Source: Catenuloplanes niger (GTDB lineage: Bacteria > Actinomycetota > Actinomycetes > Mycobacteriales > Micromonosporaceae). From it: DNA of 64,000 nucleotides. The position numbers and the translations under genes are program-made. The stretch is taken from the NCBI RefSeq assembly GCF_031458255.1, contig NZ_JAVDYC010000001.1, positions 4,473,001-4,537,000 of the forward strand, written 5' to 3'. Of the stretch, positions 1 through 9,105 are shown in pieces. Below the pieces are notes generated by a model that saw only the letters and a list, made by a program, of their open reading frames with translations, was not told the DNA's origin and did not search any database. Position 1 is the stretch's first letter, and each line of letters opens with the position of its first letter.

Positions 1-1289
1 ACATCGGTCGTCGGCACGTCGATCACCAGCTCGAACCCGAAGAGCTGCTGCGCGCCTGCCGGGAATCGACTCTCCGGGTGTACGCACCGGTACTCGCCGG
101 GAGCGACGGGTTCGCAGTTCTCGTCCGCGGCGGTGACGGTGACGCCACTCGGGAAGCGCACGTCCGCGTAGAGGCCCAGTTCCCCGTCCGCACTGTCGTA
201 CCGGACCGAACCCGCGTTGCGCAGACCGACCTGGATCTCGTGCGGCACACCGATGGTTCCCGGTACGGACGCGCCGACCGCGGCGAAGTTCACCGGATTG
301 CTTCCGGTCACTCTGATGACGAGGTTGTGGGTGGTGTCGGCCCACACGGTGTCGGTCTGGGCCCGCTCGACCGTGGACGCTGGCGCCCCGGCCAGGCTCA
401 GCACGGCACCGGTGCCGGGGACGAACGTGGCGTCCGCGCCTCCCCACCGGCTCCGGGTGACCGTCCAGTCGACCGGCGTGTACCAGTTCAGGGAGCTGTA
501 GATCGTGCTCGGTGCCCGGACGGAGGAGTCGACCCCGAGCGGCACCCAGGTCCGGTGGACCGCACCGGGCAGCACGTCCTGGTCGAACTCGCAGTAGGCG
601 TACGGGAAGCTGTCGTCCGCCGGAACGTGGCAGTTGCTGTGGTTGCCGGCCAGCCGCAGGCCCGCGCTCAGGTCGAGGACGAGCACCGTGCCGTGCACCG
701 TTCGCGTTCCCGGGTTGCTCACGCCCACCGCCGCCTGGAACGTGCCGCCCCTGGGTACGGTGCCGGTCACGTCGCCGGTGTCCGGGATTGCCAGGTCGAC
801 GCCCTCGCTGACGGAGATGCGGCTGGTGCCGCCGGCGGTGCTGCCATCAGCCGTGACCGTGTAGGCGAGCGTGCCACCGGCGCCCGGTGCGGCGTCCGCG
901 GCCGGGGTCACGATGAGATCGAAGAGCGGGTCGCTGTAGCCGTTGAACGAGTAGGGTCCCGTCCGTGTCCACGCGCACGTGATCAGTGTCCCGGCGTCGT
1001 CACATCCCCACCAGCCGCCCAGGACCACGTCCGGGACGATCGTGGCGACCCCGTCAAGATCAGCTGTGTTGAAGGTGAGAACGACGTTCCGGGCGGAGGC
1101 CCCCTGGTCACCCCGGAGTCGTACCTCCTGCGCCACCGGCGTCGAGCCGGTCGTGAGCGTGAGTTGGTCGAACGTGAGGTCGAGGCCGGGCACGGCAGCG
1201 GACGCGGGTGACCCGGGCAGGCAGAGCACGGCGGTGGCCAGGGTCGTGGCCAGGCCGGCGAGGACGGTGCGGACTGTCAGGTGACGCAT
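1..1289 (-). CDS. Secreted beta-sandwich repeat protein, C-terminus cut by window edge
   Basis: Reading leftwards from ATG at 1289, 429 codons run without a stop to the window edge, so the C-terminus is missing. Residues 1-31 form a Sec signal peptide: Arg/His near the start, a hydrophobic Leu/Ala/Thr core, and an Ala-Ser-Ala cleavage site. The mature part has short segments typical of CARDB or DUF11-like extracellular beta-sandwiches (for example VSNPGTRTVHG and LRNAGSVRYDS) and paired cysteines in polar context. No catalytic motif is visible. A surface or matrix protein is inferred; the function is unknown. Expression probably starts in the palindrome-bearing region just upstream (1311-1341). 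Confidence 0.8.
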   Translation of the reverse strand, partial: MRHLTVRTVLAGLATTLATAVLCLPGSPASAAVPGLDLTFDQLTLTTGSTPVAQEVRLRGDQGASARNVVLTFNTADLDGVATIVPDVVLGGWWGCDDAGTLITCAWTRTGPYSFNGYSDPLFDLIVTPAADAAPGAGGTLAYTVTADGSTAGGTSRISVSEGVDLAIPDTGDVTGTVPRGGTFQAAVGVSNPGTRTVHGTVLVLDLSAGLRLAGNHSNCHVPADDSFPYAYCEFDQDVLPGAVHRTWVPLGVDSSVRAPSTIYSSLNWYTPVDWTVTRSRWGGADATFVPGTGAVLSLAGAPASTVERAQTDTVWADTTHNLVIRVTGSNPVNFAAVGASVPGTIGVPHEIQVGLRNAGSVRYDSADGELGLYADVRFPSGVTVTAADENCEPVAPGEYRCVHPESRFPAGAQQLFGFELVIDVPTTD

Positions 1290-1310
1290 GTGCGGCGAGG
1301 CCCTCCCGTA

Positions 1311-1341
1311 ATCGGAAAATTACGATCCGTAGATTTCCGAT
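1311..1341. promoter_or_regulatory. 31-bp imperfect palindrome upstream of the secreted protein gene
   Basis: Outer arms ATCGGAAA (1311-1318) and TTTCCGAT (1334-1341) are perfectly complementary, and the inner part is also largely self-complementary around the centre. It lies 22 bp before the start of the leftward secreted-protein gene in an AT-richer patch. The position suits a repressor operator. No regulator gene is adjacent, so the regulator is unknown. Confidence 0.5.
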
Positions 1342-1477
1342 GTGGATCTTAGGGGGCGATACCGGACCCGGCGACCCCGTGCCGCGTGACCCACGGCACG
1401 GCGCCCCGCCGGCCGCGAAGGCCGGTGCGCCGTGTGGGTCGATGCTCGGAGTTCTGTCCGAACGGTTGATCCGGCCC

Positions 1478-1565
1478 TGTGGAAAACTGGCCTGTGGATA
1501 AACCGGACCGCCTGTGGATAACTCTGGGGATAACCGCAAAACCGCAGGTCAACCCCGGTGGATAA
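1478..1565 (+). promoter_or_regulatory. Cluster of five DnaA-box-like 9-mers
   Basis: Five 9-mers in the same orientation match TGTGGATAA, the reverse complement of the DnaA box TTATCCACA. They are 1478-1486 (8/9), 1493-1501 (9/9), 1513-1521 (9/9), 1525-1533 (8/9) and 1557-1565 (8/9). They sit in the 349-bp gene-free stretch (1290-1638) between the secreted protein and the sigma factor genes. No dnaA, dnaN or rpmH is nearby, so this is probably not oriC; a DnaA titration or regulatory site is possible. The rest of the gap shows only the palindrome at 1311-1341. Confidence 0.5.
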
Positions 1566-1638
1566 CTTTCCTGCGATCGTTCGCAATGATTTGGGTGTCG
1601 CGGGACGTCATCTCTGGGAGAGCACTCGGAGGTGCCCC

Positions 1639-2118
1639 TTGGACTATGCGGAGTTCGCCGACTCCCGGCTGCCCGCGCTGTCGCGGTACGCGGTCATGCT
1701 GACGCAGGATCCGCATCTGGCGCAGGACCTGGTGCAGGAGACGATGGTCCGGGTCCAGCTCAACTGGCGCCGCGTGGCCCGTGCCGACTCGCCCGACCGG
1801 TACGTCCGCCGCATGCTCACCAACCAGTACCTGGACTGGCGGCGCGGGTCCTGGCTGCGGCGCGTGCTGCTGCGCGCGGAGCCGGACGAGGCGCTCGCCG
1901 TACCGGGGGATCATGCCGAGGCGGCCGCGGAACGGGACCAGATCTGGGCGTGGCTCTCCCGCCTGCCGAAGCGGCAGCGGGCCGCGTTGGTCCTGCGCTT
2001 CTACGAGGACCTGCCGGACGCGGAGATCGCCGAGATCCTCGGGCGCGCGGTCGGCACGGTCCGGGCGTCGATCTCGCGCGCCCTCGCCACGCTCCGGGCG
2101 CAGTTGGTGGAGGTCTAG
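1639..2118 (+). CDS. SigE-family ECF RNA polymerase sigma factor
   Basis: This 159-residue protein has sigma region 2 near the N-terminus (LTQDPHLAQDLVQETMVRV, then the promoter-melting segment with YVRRML and W-R-R) and region 4 near residues 98-150 (LPKRQRAALVLRFYEDL and an HTH ending SISRALATLR). The length fits actinobacterial SigE-family ECF factors. The TTG start is chosen because GGAGG lies at 1628-1632, about six bases upstream; the frame is open back to 1558 but without an RBS. The next gene begins 5 bp after the stop, so the two are co-transcribed. No zinc-binding anti-sigma gene follows; the LCP protein may take part in its control, which is inference. Confidence 0.85.
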   Translation: MDYAEFADSRLPALSRYAVMLTQDPHLAQDLVQETMVRVQLNWRRVARADSPDRYVRRMLTNQYLDWRRGSWLRRVLLRAEPDEALAVPGDHAEAAAERDQIWAWLSRLPKRQRAALVLRFYEDLPDAEIAEILGRAVGTVRASISRALATLRAQLVEV

Positions 2119-2123
2119 GAGAG

Positions 2124-3104
2124 ATGATCGAGAACGACCTGCGGGAGACGTTCGCCCGCCACGAGCACCTCGCGCCGGACCCGGGACCGCTGCGCCGGGC
2201 CATCGACGAGACCACCGGCCGCCGCCGTCGTATCCGGCTGGTCAGCCGGTCCGTGGGCGCGGCGCTCGCGGTCACCGCGGTGCTGGCCGTACCCACGCTG
2301 ATCAGCCGGGAGACCGGCCGGGCCGCACCCGTCGAGGTGGCGTCGTCGGTGTCGCCGCCGGTGGCCGCCGCGGACCGCCCGCTCAACGTGCTGTTGATCG
2401 GCGCGGACGGGGACGGTGCCGACGCGCGCGCGGACACCGTGCTGGTCGCGCACGTGCCGGCCGGGCAGGACGCGGTCTACCTGGTGTCGCTGCCGCGCGA
2501 CCGGGCCGTGACGGTGCCCGGACGGGGGCAGGACACGTTGAGCCGGACGTTCACGCTCGGTGGGCCGGACCTGACCGAGGCCGCGATGCGTGAGCTGACC
2601 GGCATGACGTTCGACGGCACCGTGACGGTTCGCTACTCCGCGGTCGAGGCGATCACGGACGCGGTCGGCGGCGTCGAGCTGTGCCTCGACCAGGAGGTGG
2701 TCTCCTGGCACACCCACCGGCAGTACGCCGCGGGCTGCTCCGACTTCGACGGTGCCGCCGCGATCGACCTGCTGCGCCAGCGGTACGGCCTGGATCAGGG
2801 CTCCGACGACCGGGACCGCAACGGTCAGCGCTACCTGCGGGCGATCGCCGCGAAGGCGGCCGGTGCCAGTCTGCTGGAGCTGGTCCGGGCCGCCGGCGAC
2901 GGGCTCAGCCTGGACCAGGGCGGGCTGGACCTGGTGACCGCGCTCGCCGGCATGAACCTGGACGGCAAGCCGGTCGTCGGGATCACCACGGCCCGGCCCG
3001 GCGCCGAGCCGGGCGACGAGCTGCCGGACTCGCTCTTCGAGGCGCTCCGTGACGGCGGGATGAGCGGGTGGGCGCGGGCCCACCCGGACTACGTGACCCG
3101 GTGA
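2124..3104 (+). CDS. LytR-CpsA-Psr (LCP) domain membrane protein
   Basis: The 326-residue protein has a short charged cytoplasmic N-terminus (1-40), a transmembrane helix at about 43-60 and an extracellular LCP domain. The domain begins with LNVLLIGAD (about 87), then has the Asp/Arg-rich pocket (DARADTVLVAHV, VSLPRDRAV) and the later RQRYGLDQGSDDRDRNGQR segment. LCP proteins transfer wall polymers from polyprenyl phosphate carriers to peptidoglycan, with conserved Arg and Asp residues binding the pyrophosphate. The start has AGGAGAG directly upstream. The N-terminal layout before the helix resembles an anti-sigma tail, so a dual role with the preceding sigma factor is possible but unproven. 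Confidence 0.82.
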   Translation: MIENDLRETFARHEHLAPDPGPLRRAIDETTGRRRRIRLVSRSVGAALAVTAVLAVPTLISRETGRAAPVEVASSVSPPVAAADRPLNVLLIGADGDGADARADTVLVAHVPAGQDAVYLVSLPRDRAVTVPGRGQDTLSRTFTLGGPDLTEAAMRELTGMTFDGTVTVRYSAVEAITDAVGGVELCLDQEVVSWHTHRQYAAGCSDFDGAAAIDLLRQRYGLDQGSDDRDRNGQRYLRAIAAKAAGASLLELVRAAGDGLSLDQGGLDLVTALAGMNLDGKPVVGITTARPGAEPGDELPDSLFEALRDGGMSGWARAHPDYVTR

Positions 3105-3105
3105 G

Positions 3106-3306
3106 TCAGCGGTAGTCGTCGTCGGACAGCTGCACCTCGCGGGCCTGTTCGACGGCGTCCGCCTCGTCGACCCCGTCACCCGGCGCGAAGTCACCCGGCA
3201 CGAAAGCCTCGGCGGGGTTGTCCTCGTGGACCGGGCGCGCCTGCTCGGCCGCGTCCGCCTCCGGCGCCTCACGATCGCGCAGCACCAGATCATCGGGGTA
3301 GCTCAT
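3106..3306 (-). CDS. Small acidic hypothetical protein
   Basis: The 66-residue protein is rich in Asp, Glu and Ala with very few hydrophobic stretches. It starts MSYPDDLVLRDREAP and ends LSDDDYR. It converges with the LCP gene, the two stops lying one base apart. There is no signal peptide, membrane segment or known motif; it is probably soluble and partly disordered. Small acidic proteins of this composition are common in actinomycetes. Its function is not recognisable. Confidence 0.65.
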   Translation of the reverse strand: MSYPDDLVLRDREAPEADAAEQARPVHEDNPAEAFVPGDFAPGDGVDEADAVEQAREVQLSDDDYR

Positions 3307-3494
3307 GAGCGCCTCCTTGCGTCACCTCACGGTACGACCTGAACGGCTTCCCTGGATCCACCCCCGAAAACCCGTGGCCGTAACTCCAGGGCGATGTTCC
3401 CGACACATGAGGCGTGCGGGATACTTCCGGCGAAGGACAACGCGGTCCCGCCGGGGGTTCCGGACCCAGCGCACCACATCAAGGAGTTGCTCCG

Positions 3495-4520
<1,026 letters not shown>

Positions 4521-4543
4521 TCCCTTTAGTTCCGTTTTCGACG

Positions 4544-4570
4544 CGGCCGGTCCCACGACGGGACCGGCCG
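4544..4570 (+). terminator. Hairpin after fba
   Basis: Perfect 11-bp arms (4544-4554 and 4560-4570) enclose a 5-base loop. It lies 24 bp after the fba stop. No T-tract follows, as is common in high-GC actinobacteria. Confidence 0.6.
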
Positions 4571-4617
4571 TTCGTCGTGTGGTTACGATCCAACGACGTG
4601 GAACGGAGGTCGCGGGC

Positions 4618-5136
4618 ATGCTCGGCATCGACGGATACGAGCCGGAGTGGCAGTTCAGCTCCCGCGCCCTGGCGGCCGCGCACCGCGCCCGCTTCGCCCG
4701 CGTCCTGGACCGCCCACTGGTCGACGCCTGGCTGATGTGGGACCTGGACACCGACGTCTGGTTCGCCGGCGGCCCGGTCATCCTCGGCTTCGGCGACCTC
4801 AACGTCGAGATCACCCACCGCAAGTTCGACGAGTGCGCCATCACCTGGGGTCAGATCGACATGACCACCCCGCTCGACTGGCCCGGCATCCACCTCGACT
4901 GGCGCTCCGGCACGCTCCCCGAGCTGGCCGCGCTCCGCGGCCGCGCGCTGCGCCAGGTCAACGTGATCGAGCGGATCATGCCGTCCCAGTGGCGCCCCCG
5001 CGTGCTGCACGCCGTCGAGCTCATCTTCGACGGTGCCCGCCTGGCGATCCACAACGCACTCGACGAGAACGGCATCTCCACCGCCGACGAGGTCAACCTC
5101 CCGATCGGCTTCTGGCACCGCGTCCCGATCGTCTGA
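4618..5136 (+). CDS. Conserved hypothetical protein
   Basis: The 172-residue soluble protein has no signal peptide or membrane segment. The ATG at 4618 is chosen for the GGAGGT at 4605-4610; an in-frame GTG at 4579 has no such site. Visible features are a Trp-rich N-terminal half (YEPEWQFSS, LMWDLDTDVWFAGG) and a beta-rich centre (ILGFGDLNVEIT, ITWGQIDMTTPLDWPG). No catalytic motif is recognised. The alternation of aromatic and acidic residues suggests a compact alpha/beta domain of the kind seen in immunity-like or uncharacterised actinobacterial proteins, but I cannot name a family. It lies just behind the fba hairpin and is probably its own unit. Confidence 0.75.
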   Translation: MLGIDGYEPEWQFSSRALAAAHRARFARVLDRPLVDAWLMWDLDTDVWFAGGPVILGFGDLNVEITHRKFDECAITWGQIDMTTPLDWPGIHLDWRSGTLPELAALRGRALRQVNVIERIMPSQWRPRVLHAVELIFDGARLAIHNALDENGISTADEVNLPIGFWHRVPIV

Positions 5137-5141
5137 CCGGC

Positions 5142-5342
5142 TCAGTCGCCACCGCCGCCGCCCCCACCGTCACCACCGCCGTCCCCGCCACCCCAGCCGT
5201 CGCCACCGCCACCGCTGCCGCCGCTGTCCGTGCCGGAGTAGTGGCCGTCTCCTCCGTCGCGCTTCCGCTTCTTCTTCTGGCCCCGGTTCGCCAGCAGCAC
5301 GACGATCAACAGGCCCACCGCGCCGATCACCAAGATCTCCAT
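5142..5342 (-). CDS. Small membrane protein with Gly/Asp-rich tail
   Basis: The 66-residue protein has an N-terminal transmembrane helix (EILVIGAVGLLIVVLLANRG, residues 2-21), a basic stop-transfer patch (KKKRKR) and a tail almost entirely of Gly, Asp and Ser. Topology is probably N-out with a cytoplasmic tail. It converges with the preceding hypothetical gene, the stops lying 5 bp apart. An upstream in-frame start (5369) would put polar residues before the helix and has no RBS. The function is unknown; the Gly-rich tail may make the ORF look better than it is, but helix plus basic patch argues that it is real. Confidence 0.6.
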   Translation of the reverse strand: MEILVIGAVGLLIVVLLANRGQKKKRKRDGGDGHYSGTDSGGSGGGGDGWGGGDGGGDGGGGGGGD

Positions 5343-5440
5343 GTGCCCGAGTGTTCGGCACGAGCGCAATACCCGTGGCGTGCCGGCAACCCCGACCCCG
5401 AAGGACCGGATTCCCGCATCCGGCGTGGCCCCGCCCGCAT

Positions 5441-5480
5441 GCTCCCGCGGGCACCGGTCGGCCGCGGGCGGCCTCCCTGC
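5441..5480. repeat. 40-bp dispersed repeat, copy A
   Basis: This intergenic stretch is identical over 40 bp to 39355-39394, in the same orientation; the flanks differ. It contains the palindromic cores ACCGGT and CGGCCG. Both copies lie outside genes, which suggests a small dispersed intergenic repeat family. Nothing else notable is seen in the gap 5343-5558. Confidence 0.75.
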
Positions 5481-5558
5481 CGGTTCCGCGGCCGGTCACC
5501 ATCGGCCCCGTGCGGGCGTGCCACGAAAATGTCGTACCGGCCGGGCATCATGCCGTCC

Positions 5559-7628
5559 ATGCTCGACGGACTGGACCGGATCGACTGGGCCGCGATGAAG
5601 CACGCCTACGGCTCGGCCGCAGACGTTCCCGCGATGCTGCTGGCGATGCGCTCGCCGGACGCGGCGGAGCGAAGCGGCGCGTTCGACTCGTTCTACGGCA
5701 GCGTCCACCACCAGGGCGACGTCTACCGCAGCACGACCGCGGCCCTGCCGTTCCTGTTCGCGCTGGCCACCGACCCCGGCACGCCGGACCGGGCCGCGGT
5801 CGTCACGCTGCTGACCAGCATCGCCGGCGAGGTCGCCGACATCCCCTGCGACGACGACGTCGAGCCCGACCACGACTACGCGGTGCACGACTATCGCGGA
5901 GCGGGCGTCGTGCTGCGCGACCGTGGGGAGACCTTCGTCGCGCTCGCCGCCGACCCGGACCCGTGCGTGCGCGTGGCCGCGATCCCGGCGATCGGCCTGA
6001 TCCACAGCGACGGCGTCCGCGCCGCCACGGTGCTGCGCCGGCGGCTCCCGGCCGAGTCCGACCTGGTCATCCGGCTCGCGATCGTGCGGTCCATGGGCGA
6101 GATCGCGCTGCGCCACCCGGCGTGCGCGGCCGATGTGATCGCCTGGCTGGACGCGCTCGCCGCCGACCCCGGCGCGGACGCCGGCACCCGCCTCGCCGCC
6201 GTGGTGCACCGCGCGCGGTCCGCCCCGGACCGGATCGGCGACGACGCCGTGCCGGCCGCGATCCGGCTGCTGCGCGCGCTGACCCCGACCTGGCCGTGGC
6301 GGGGCTCGCCACCACCCAGGCCGCCGGAGCCGGGAGCGCCGCCGGAGGTGACCGCCGTCTTCGACGAGCTGGACCGGGCCAACCGCGTGTTCGCGCCGAC
6401 CACCGGCCTGCTGCACACGTTCCACCGGACGCTGGCCGGCCGGGTCGCGGACCGTGCCGCGCTGCTCGCGGAGCAGCTGCGCAGCGCCGATCCGGGCACC
6501 CGGCTGGACGCGCTCCGGATGAGCCGCGATCTCGTGGGCGACTGGCGTGGTGACCACACCGCGCTGATCACCCGAGTCGCCGGCCACCTGGACGAGGCGA
6601 ACCACGAGGTCGCCGCGGAGGCCGCGGTGACGCTGCAGCACTGCGCGCCGCTCTCCGCCCCGGTCGCGGACGCGCTGGCCGCGGTCGTCAGCGCGGCCGG
6701 CCCCGGCGCGTGGTCCGCGCCCGACCCGCAGGCGCGCCGCGCGCACCAGGAGGCGGTGCAGGCGCTGGCCCTGCTCGGCGACGCACGCGCGGTGCCCAGC
6801 CTGCTGGCCGCGCTCGACGGTGACGTGGACAGCTGGCGGGCGGTCCGGGTCGCCGGCCGGCTCCCGGGTGCGGCCGGCCGGCTGGTGCCCCGGTTGCTCG
6901 CGCGGCTGCGCCGCATCGACCCGGCCGACCCGCGGGCGAGCAGGCCGGGCAGCGCGCTGGTCTCCGCGCTGTCCGCGCTCGGTGACCCGGCCGCCGTGCC
7001 CGCGATCGCCGGCTTCCTCTCCGCGACGGGGAGCGCCGAGGACTCGTCGTCCGTTCGCGCGGCGCTGTCCGCGCTACGGGCGTTCGGCCCGGCCGCCGCG
7101 CCCGCGCTCGACGCGGTCCGCACGGTCGCCGCGACCCGCGACCGGTATCTCGGGCAGGAGGCGCTGGCGGCGCTGTGGGCGATCGGCCGCGATCGGCACG
7201 AGCTACTGCCGCTGCTGCTCGACGCGCTCGCGGACGACGCCGCCTACGCGGTCCGGACCGTCGGCGAGGCGCTCGGCGAGATCGGCCCGCCCGCCGCGGC
7301 CGCGCTGCCGCGCCTGCGCGAGCTGCTGAACCACGACTACGACTGGGTCCGGCTGCACAGCGCGGACGCGATCCGGGGCATCGCCGGCGAACCGGAGGCC
7401 CCGGCGGTGGTCGACACGCTGCTGGCGGCGTGGGCGCGGAACGGTTTCGCCGGACCCTTCGTCGTGGCGTGCCTGAGCCGGATGGGCCGCGCCGCCGCAC
7501 CGGCCCTGCCGCACCTGCGCGCCCAGCTCGCGATGCCCCAGCGGTACGTCACGTTCTCGTCGAACTCCGTCGCTCCGGACGAGGAGCTGCAGCTCGCGCT
7601 CCGCGCGCTGGTGACGCGGCTCGGCTGA
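5559..7628 (+). CDS. HEAT-repeat protein
   Basis: The roughly 689-residue alpha-helical solenoid is built of Ala/Leu/Asp-rich helix pairs spaced 30-40 residues. Clear HEAT-like units include LAADPDPCVRVAAIPAIGLI, LLGDARAVPSLLAALDGDVD, ALGDPAAVPAIAGFL and DYDWVRLHSADAIRGIAG. There is no signal peptide, membrane segment or enzymatic motif; a protein-binding scaffold is likely. The N-terminal line LDGLDRIDWAAMKHAYGSAADVP resembles other actinobacterial HEAT proteins. In-frame ATGs at 5529, 5550 and 5559 all lack a good RBS; 5559 was chosen because it fits the usual family start. It stands alone between the small membrane protein and the convergent oxidoreductase. Confidence 0.82.
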   Translation: MLDGLDRIDWAAMKHAYGSAADVPAMLLAMRSPDAAERSGAFDSFYGSVHHQGDVYRSTTAALPFLFALATDPGTPDRAAVVTLLTSIAGEVADIPCDDDVEPDHDYAVHDYRGAGVVLRDRGETFVALAADPDPCVRVAAIPAIGLIHSDGVRAATVLRRRLPAESDLVIRLAIVRSMGEIALRHPACAADVIAWLDALAADPGADAGTRLAAVVHRARSAPDRIGDDAVPAAIRLLRALTPTWPWRGSPPPRPPEPGAPPEVTAVFDELDRANRVFAPTTGLLHTFHRTLAGRVADRAALLAEQLRSADPGTRLDALRMSRDLVGDWRGDHTALITRVAGHLDEANHEVAAEAAVTLQHCAPLSAPVADALAAVVSAAGPGAWSAPDPQARRAHQEAVQALALLGDARAVPSLLAALDGDVDSWRAVRVAGRLPGAAGRLVPRLLARLRRIDPADPRASRPGSALVSALSALGDPAAVPAIAGFLSATGSAEDSSSVRAALSALRAFGPAAAPALDAVRTVAATRDRYLGQEALAALWAIGRDRHELLPLLLDALADDAAYAVRTVGEALGEIGPPAAAALPRLRELLNHDYDWVRLHSADAIRGIAGEPEAPAVVDTLLAAWARNGFAGPFVVACLSRMGRAAAPALPHLRAQLAMPQRYVTFSSNSVAPDEELQLALRALVTRLG

Positions 7629-7632
7629 GCGG

Positions 7633-9066
7633 TCAGGCCAGGCTGGCGCGCTGGTTGCGGAGCTCGCGCTGGACTGTCTCGACGGAGAGGTCGCGCGGCG
7701 GTTTGCCGTCGCGGGAGGCGAGCGCGGCGGTGACGCCGGCGGCCTGGCCGGTGGCCATCGAGATGGGCATGACGCGGTACGACGAGTGGGCCACGTGGTC
7801 GCCGGAGATGGCGCGGCCGGCGACCAGCAGACGGTCGGTGCCGCGGGGAAGCAGGCAGCGCAGCGGGATGTCGTACGACGCGCCCTGCGGCAGGCGCTTC
7901 AGCACGGTGCCGCGGCCGGTCGGGTTGTGGATGTCGACCGGGTACGCACCGCGCGCGATCACGTCGTCGAACTTCCGGGCGGTCAGCACGTCGTCGCCGG
8001 TCAGCGTGTACTCGCCCTGGATGCGCCGGGTCTCCCGGACGCCGACCTGCACGCCGCTCTGGATCGCGTAGGACTGCTCGAAGCCGGGGACGCGGCGGCG
8101 CAGGAAACGGGCGATCTGCGCCATCTGCTCGTGCGCCACCAGCTCGGCCCGGGTCAGGTCGAAGACGCTGGTGCCGAGCACGCCGGTGACGCGGGTGGAG
8201 TTGACCGCGACCTCGTCGTCGTACGGCGTGGCGAAGAAGAGCAGGTCCTCGCGGGTGAGGTCGAGCTCACCGGCCTCGGTGGCCTCGCGGATGAGGTCCC
8301 ACAGACCGTAGACGCCGCGCCACTGGTCGGGGTGCTCCCGCACGTACCCGTTGAAGCCTTCGTGGTTGAACCTGCCCATCCGGAACATGAGCGTCATCGG
8401 CTGGGTCAGGCCGTCCTCGGGGCGGCCGATCTCGTATGGTGCGCCGGCCGCGGCCGCGAGATCGCCGTCGCCGGTGCAGTCGACGACCACGTCCGCGTCG
8501 ATGACGATCGGGCCGGACTTGCCCTCGAAGACCACCCGCGCGCCGTCCGGCAGGTCGATCACGTCGGACGCGAACGAGTGCAGCAGCATGTGCACGCCGG
8601 CCTCGGCCAGCAGCTCGTACGCGGTGAGCTTGAACAGCTCCGGGTCGAACGGCACGGTGTAGCCGGTGTCCGGGCTCGGCTTGATCACGCCGCCCATCTG
8701 GTGCAGCCGGTCGAGCATGGTCCAGAGCACGCCGCCGACGACCGGCTCGCCCTCGCCGTGGTCGGTCGGGAGCAGCCGGGTGTCGTCGCCGCCGACCGCC
8801 TGTTTGATCTCGTTGTGGAAGCTGGTCAGCGGCATCACCAGCGCGGCGGTCGCGTTGCCGCCGAGGAAGCCGTAGCGCTCGACCAGCGTCACCCGGACGC
8901 CGGTCGCGGCGGCACCGAGCGCCGCCCCGATCCCGGCCGGCCCACCGCCGACGACCAGCACGTTCGTGCGGCCGGCGCGACGGGCCCGGCGGGGAGGCAG
9001 CTCGACGAGTTCGTCCTGCGGGGGAGGGGAGAGGTATGCGGTCGACACGTACGGCGACAACGTCAT
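7633..9066 (-). CDS. FAD-dependent oxidoreductase
   Basis: The 477-residue protein has a dinucleotide-binding fold at about residues 35-65 (NVLVVGGGPAGIGAALGAA), then the family motif YGFLGGNATAAL, an FAD-contact VVDCTGDGDLAAAAGAP near 190 and a C-terminal FAD segment (RLLVAGRAISGDHVAHSSYR). This matches the FAD-dependent oxidoreductase family of PF12831, whose substrates are often unknown. There is no signal peptide. It lies 39 bp downstream of the pyruvyl transferase gene on the same strand, so both probably form one unit and may act on the same glycan or small molecule; that link is inference. Confidence 0.85.
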   Translation of the reverse strand: MTLSPYVSTAYLSPPPQDELVELPPRRARRAGRTNVLVVGGGPAGIGAALGAAATGVRVTLVERYGFLGGNATAALVMPLTSFHNEIKQAVGGDDTRLLPTDHGEGEPVVGGVLWTMLDRLHQMGGVIKPSPDTGYTVPFDPELFKLTAYELLAEAGVHMLLHSFASDVIDLPDGARVVFEGKSGPIVIDADVVVDCTGDGDLAAAAGAPYEIGRPEDGLTQPMTLMFRMGRFNHEGFNGYVREHPDQWRGVYGLWDLIREATEAGELDLTREDLLFFATPYDDEVAVNSTRVTGVLGTSVFDLTRAELVAHEQMAQIARFLRRRVPGFEQSYAIQSGVQVGVRETRRIQGEYTLTGDDVLTARKFDDVIARGAYPVDIHNPTGRGTVLKRLPQGASYDIPLRCLLPRGTDRLLVAGRAISGDHVAHSSYRVMPISMATGQAAGVTAALASRDGKPPRDLSVETVQRELRNQRASLA

Positions 9067-9105
9067 GACTGATCCCCTACCCCGGTCGCGATCTCCTATC
9101 CCTTT

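Noticed and set aside
78-1211. Long plus-strand open frame over the first kilobase
   Set aside because: The minus strand has a signal peptide and a continuous frame from 1289; the plus frame is Arg/Gly/Ala-rich shadow sequence without RBS.
1478-1565. oriC
   Set aside because: The boxes are all in one direction and dnaA, dnaN, rpmH and gyrB are absent.
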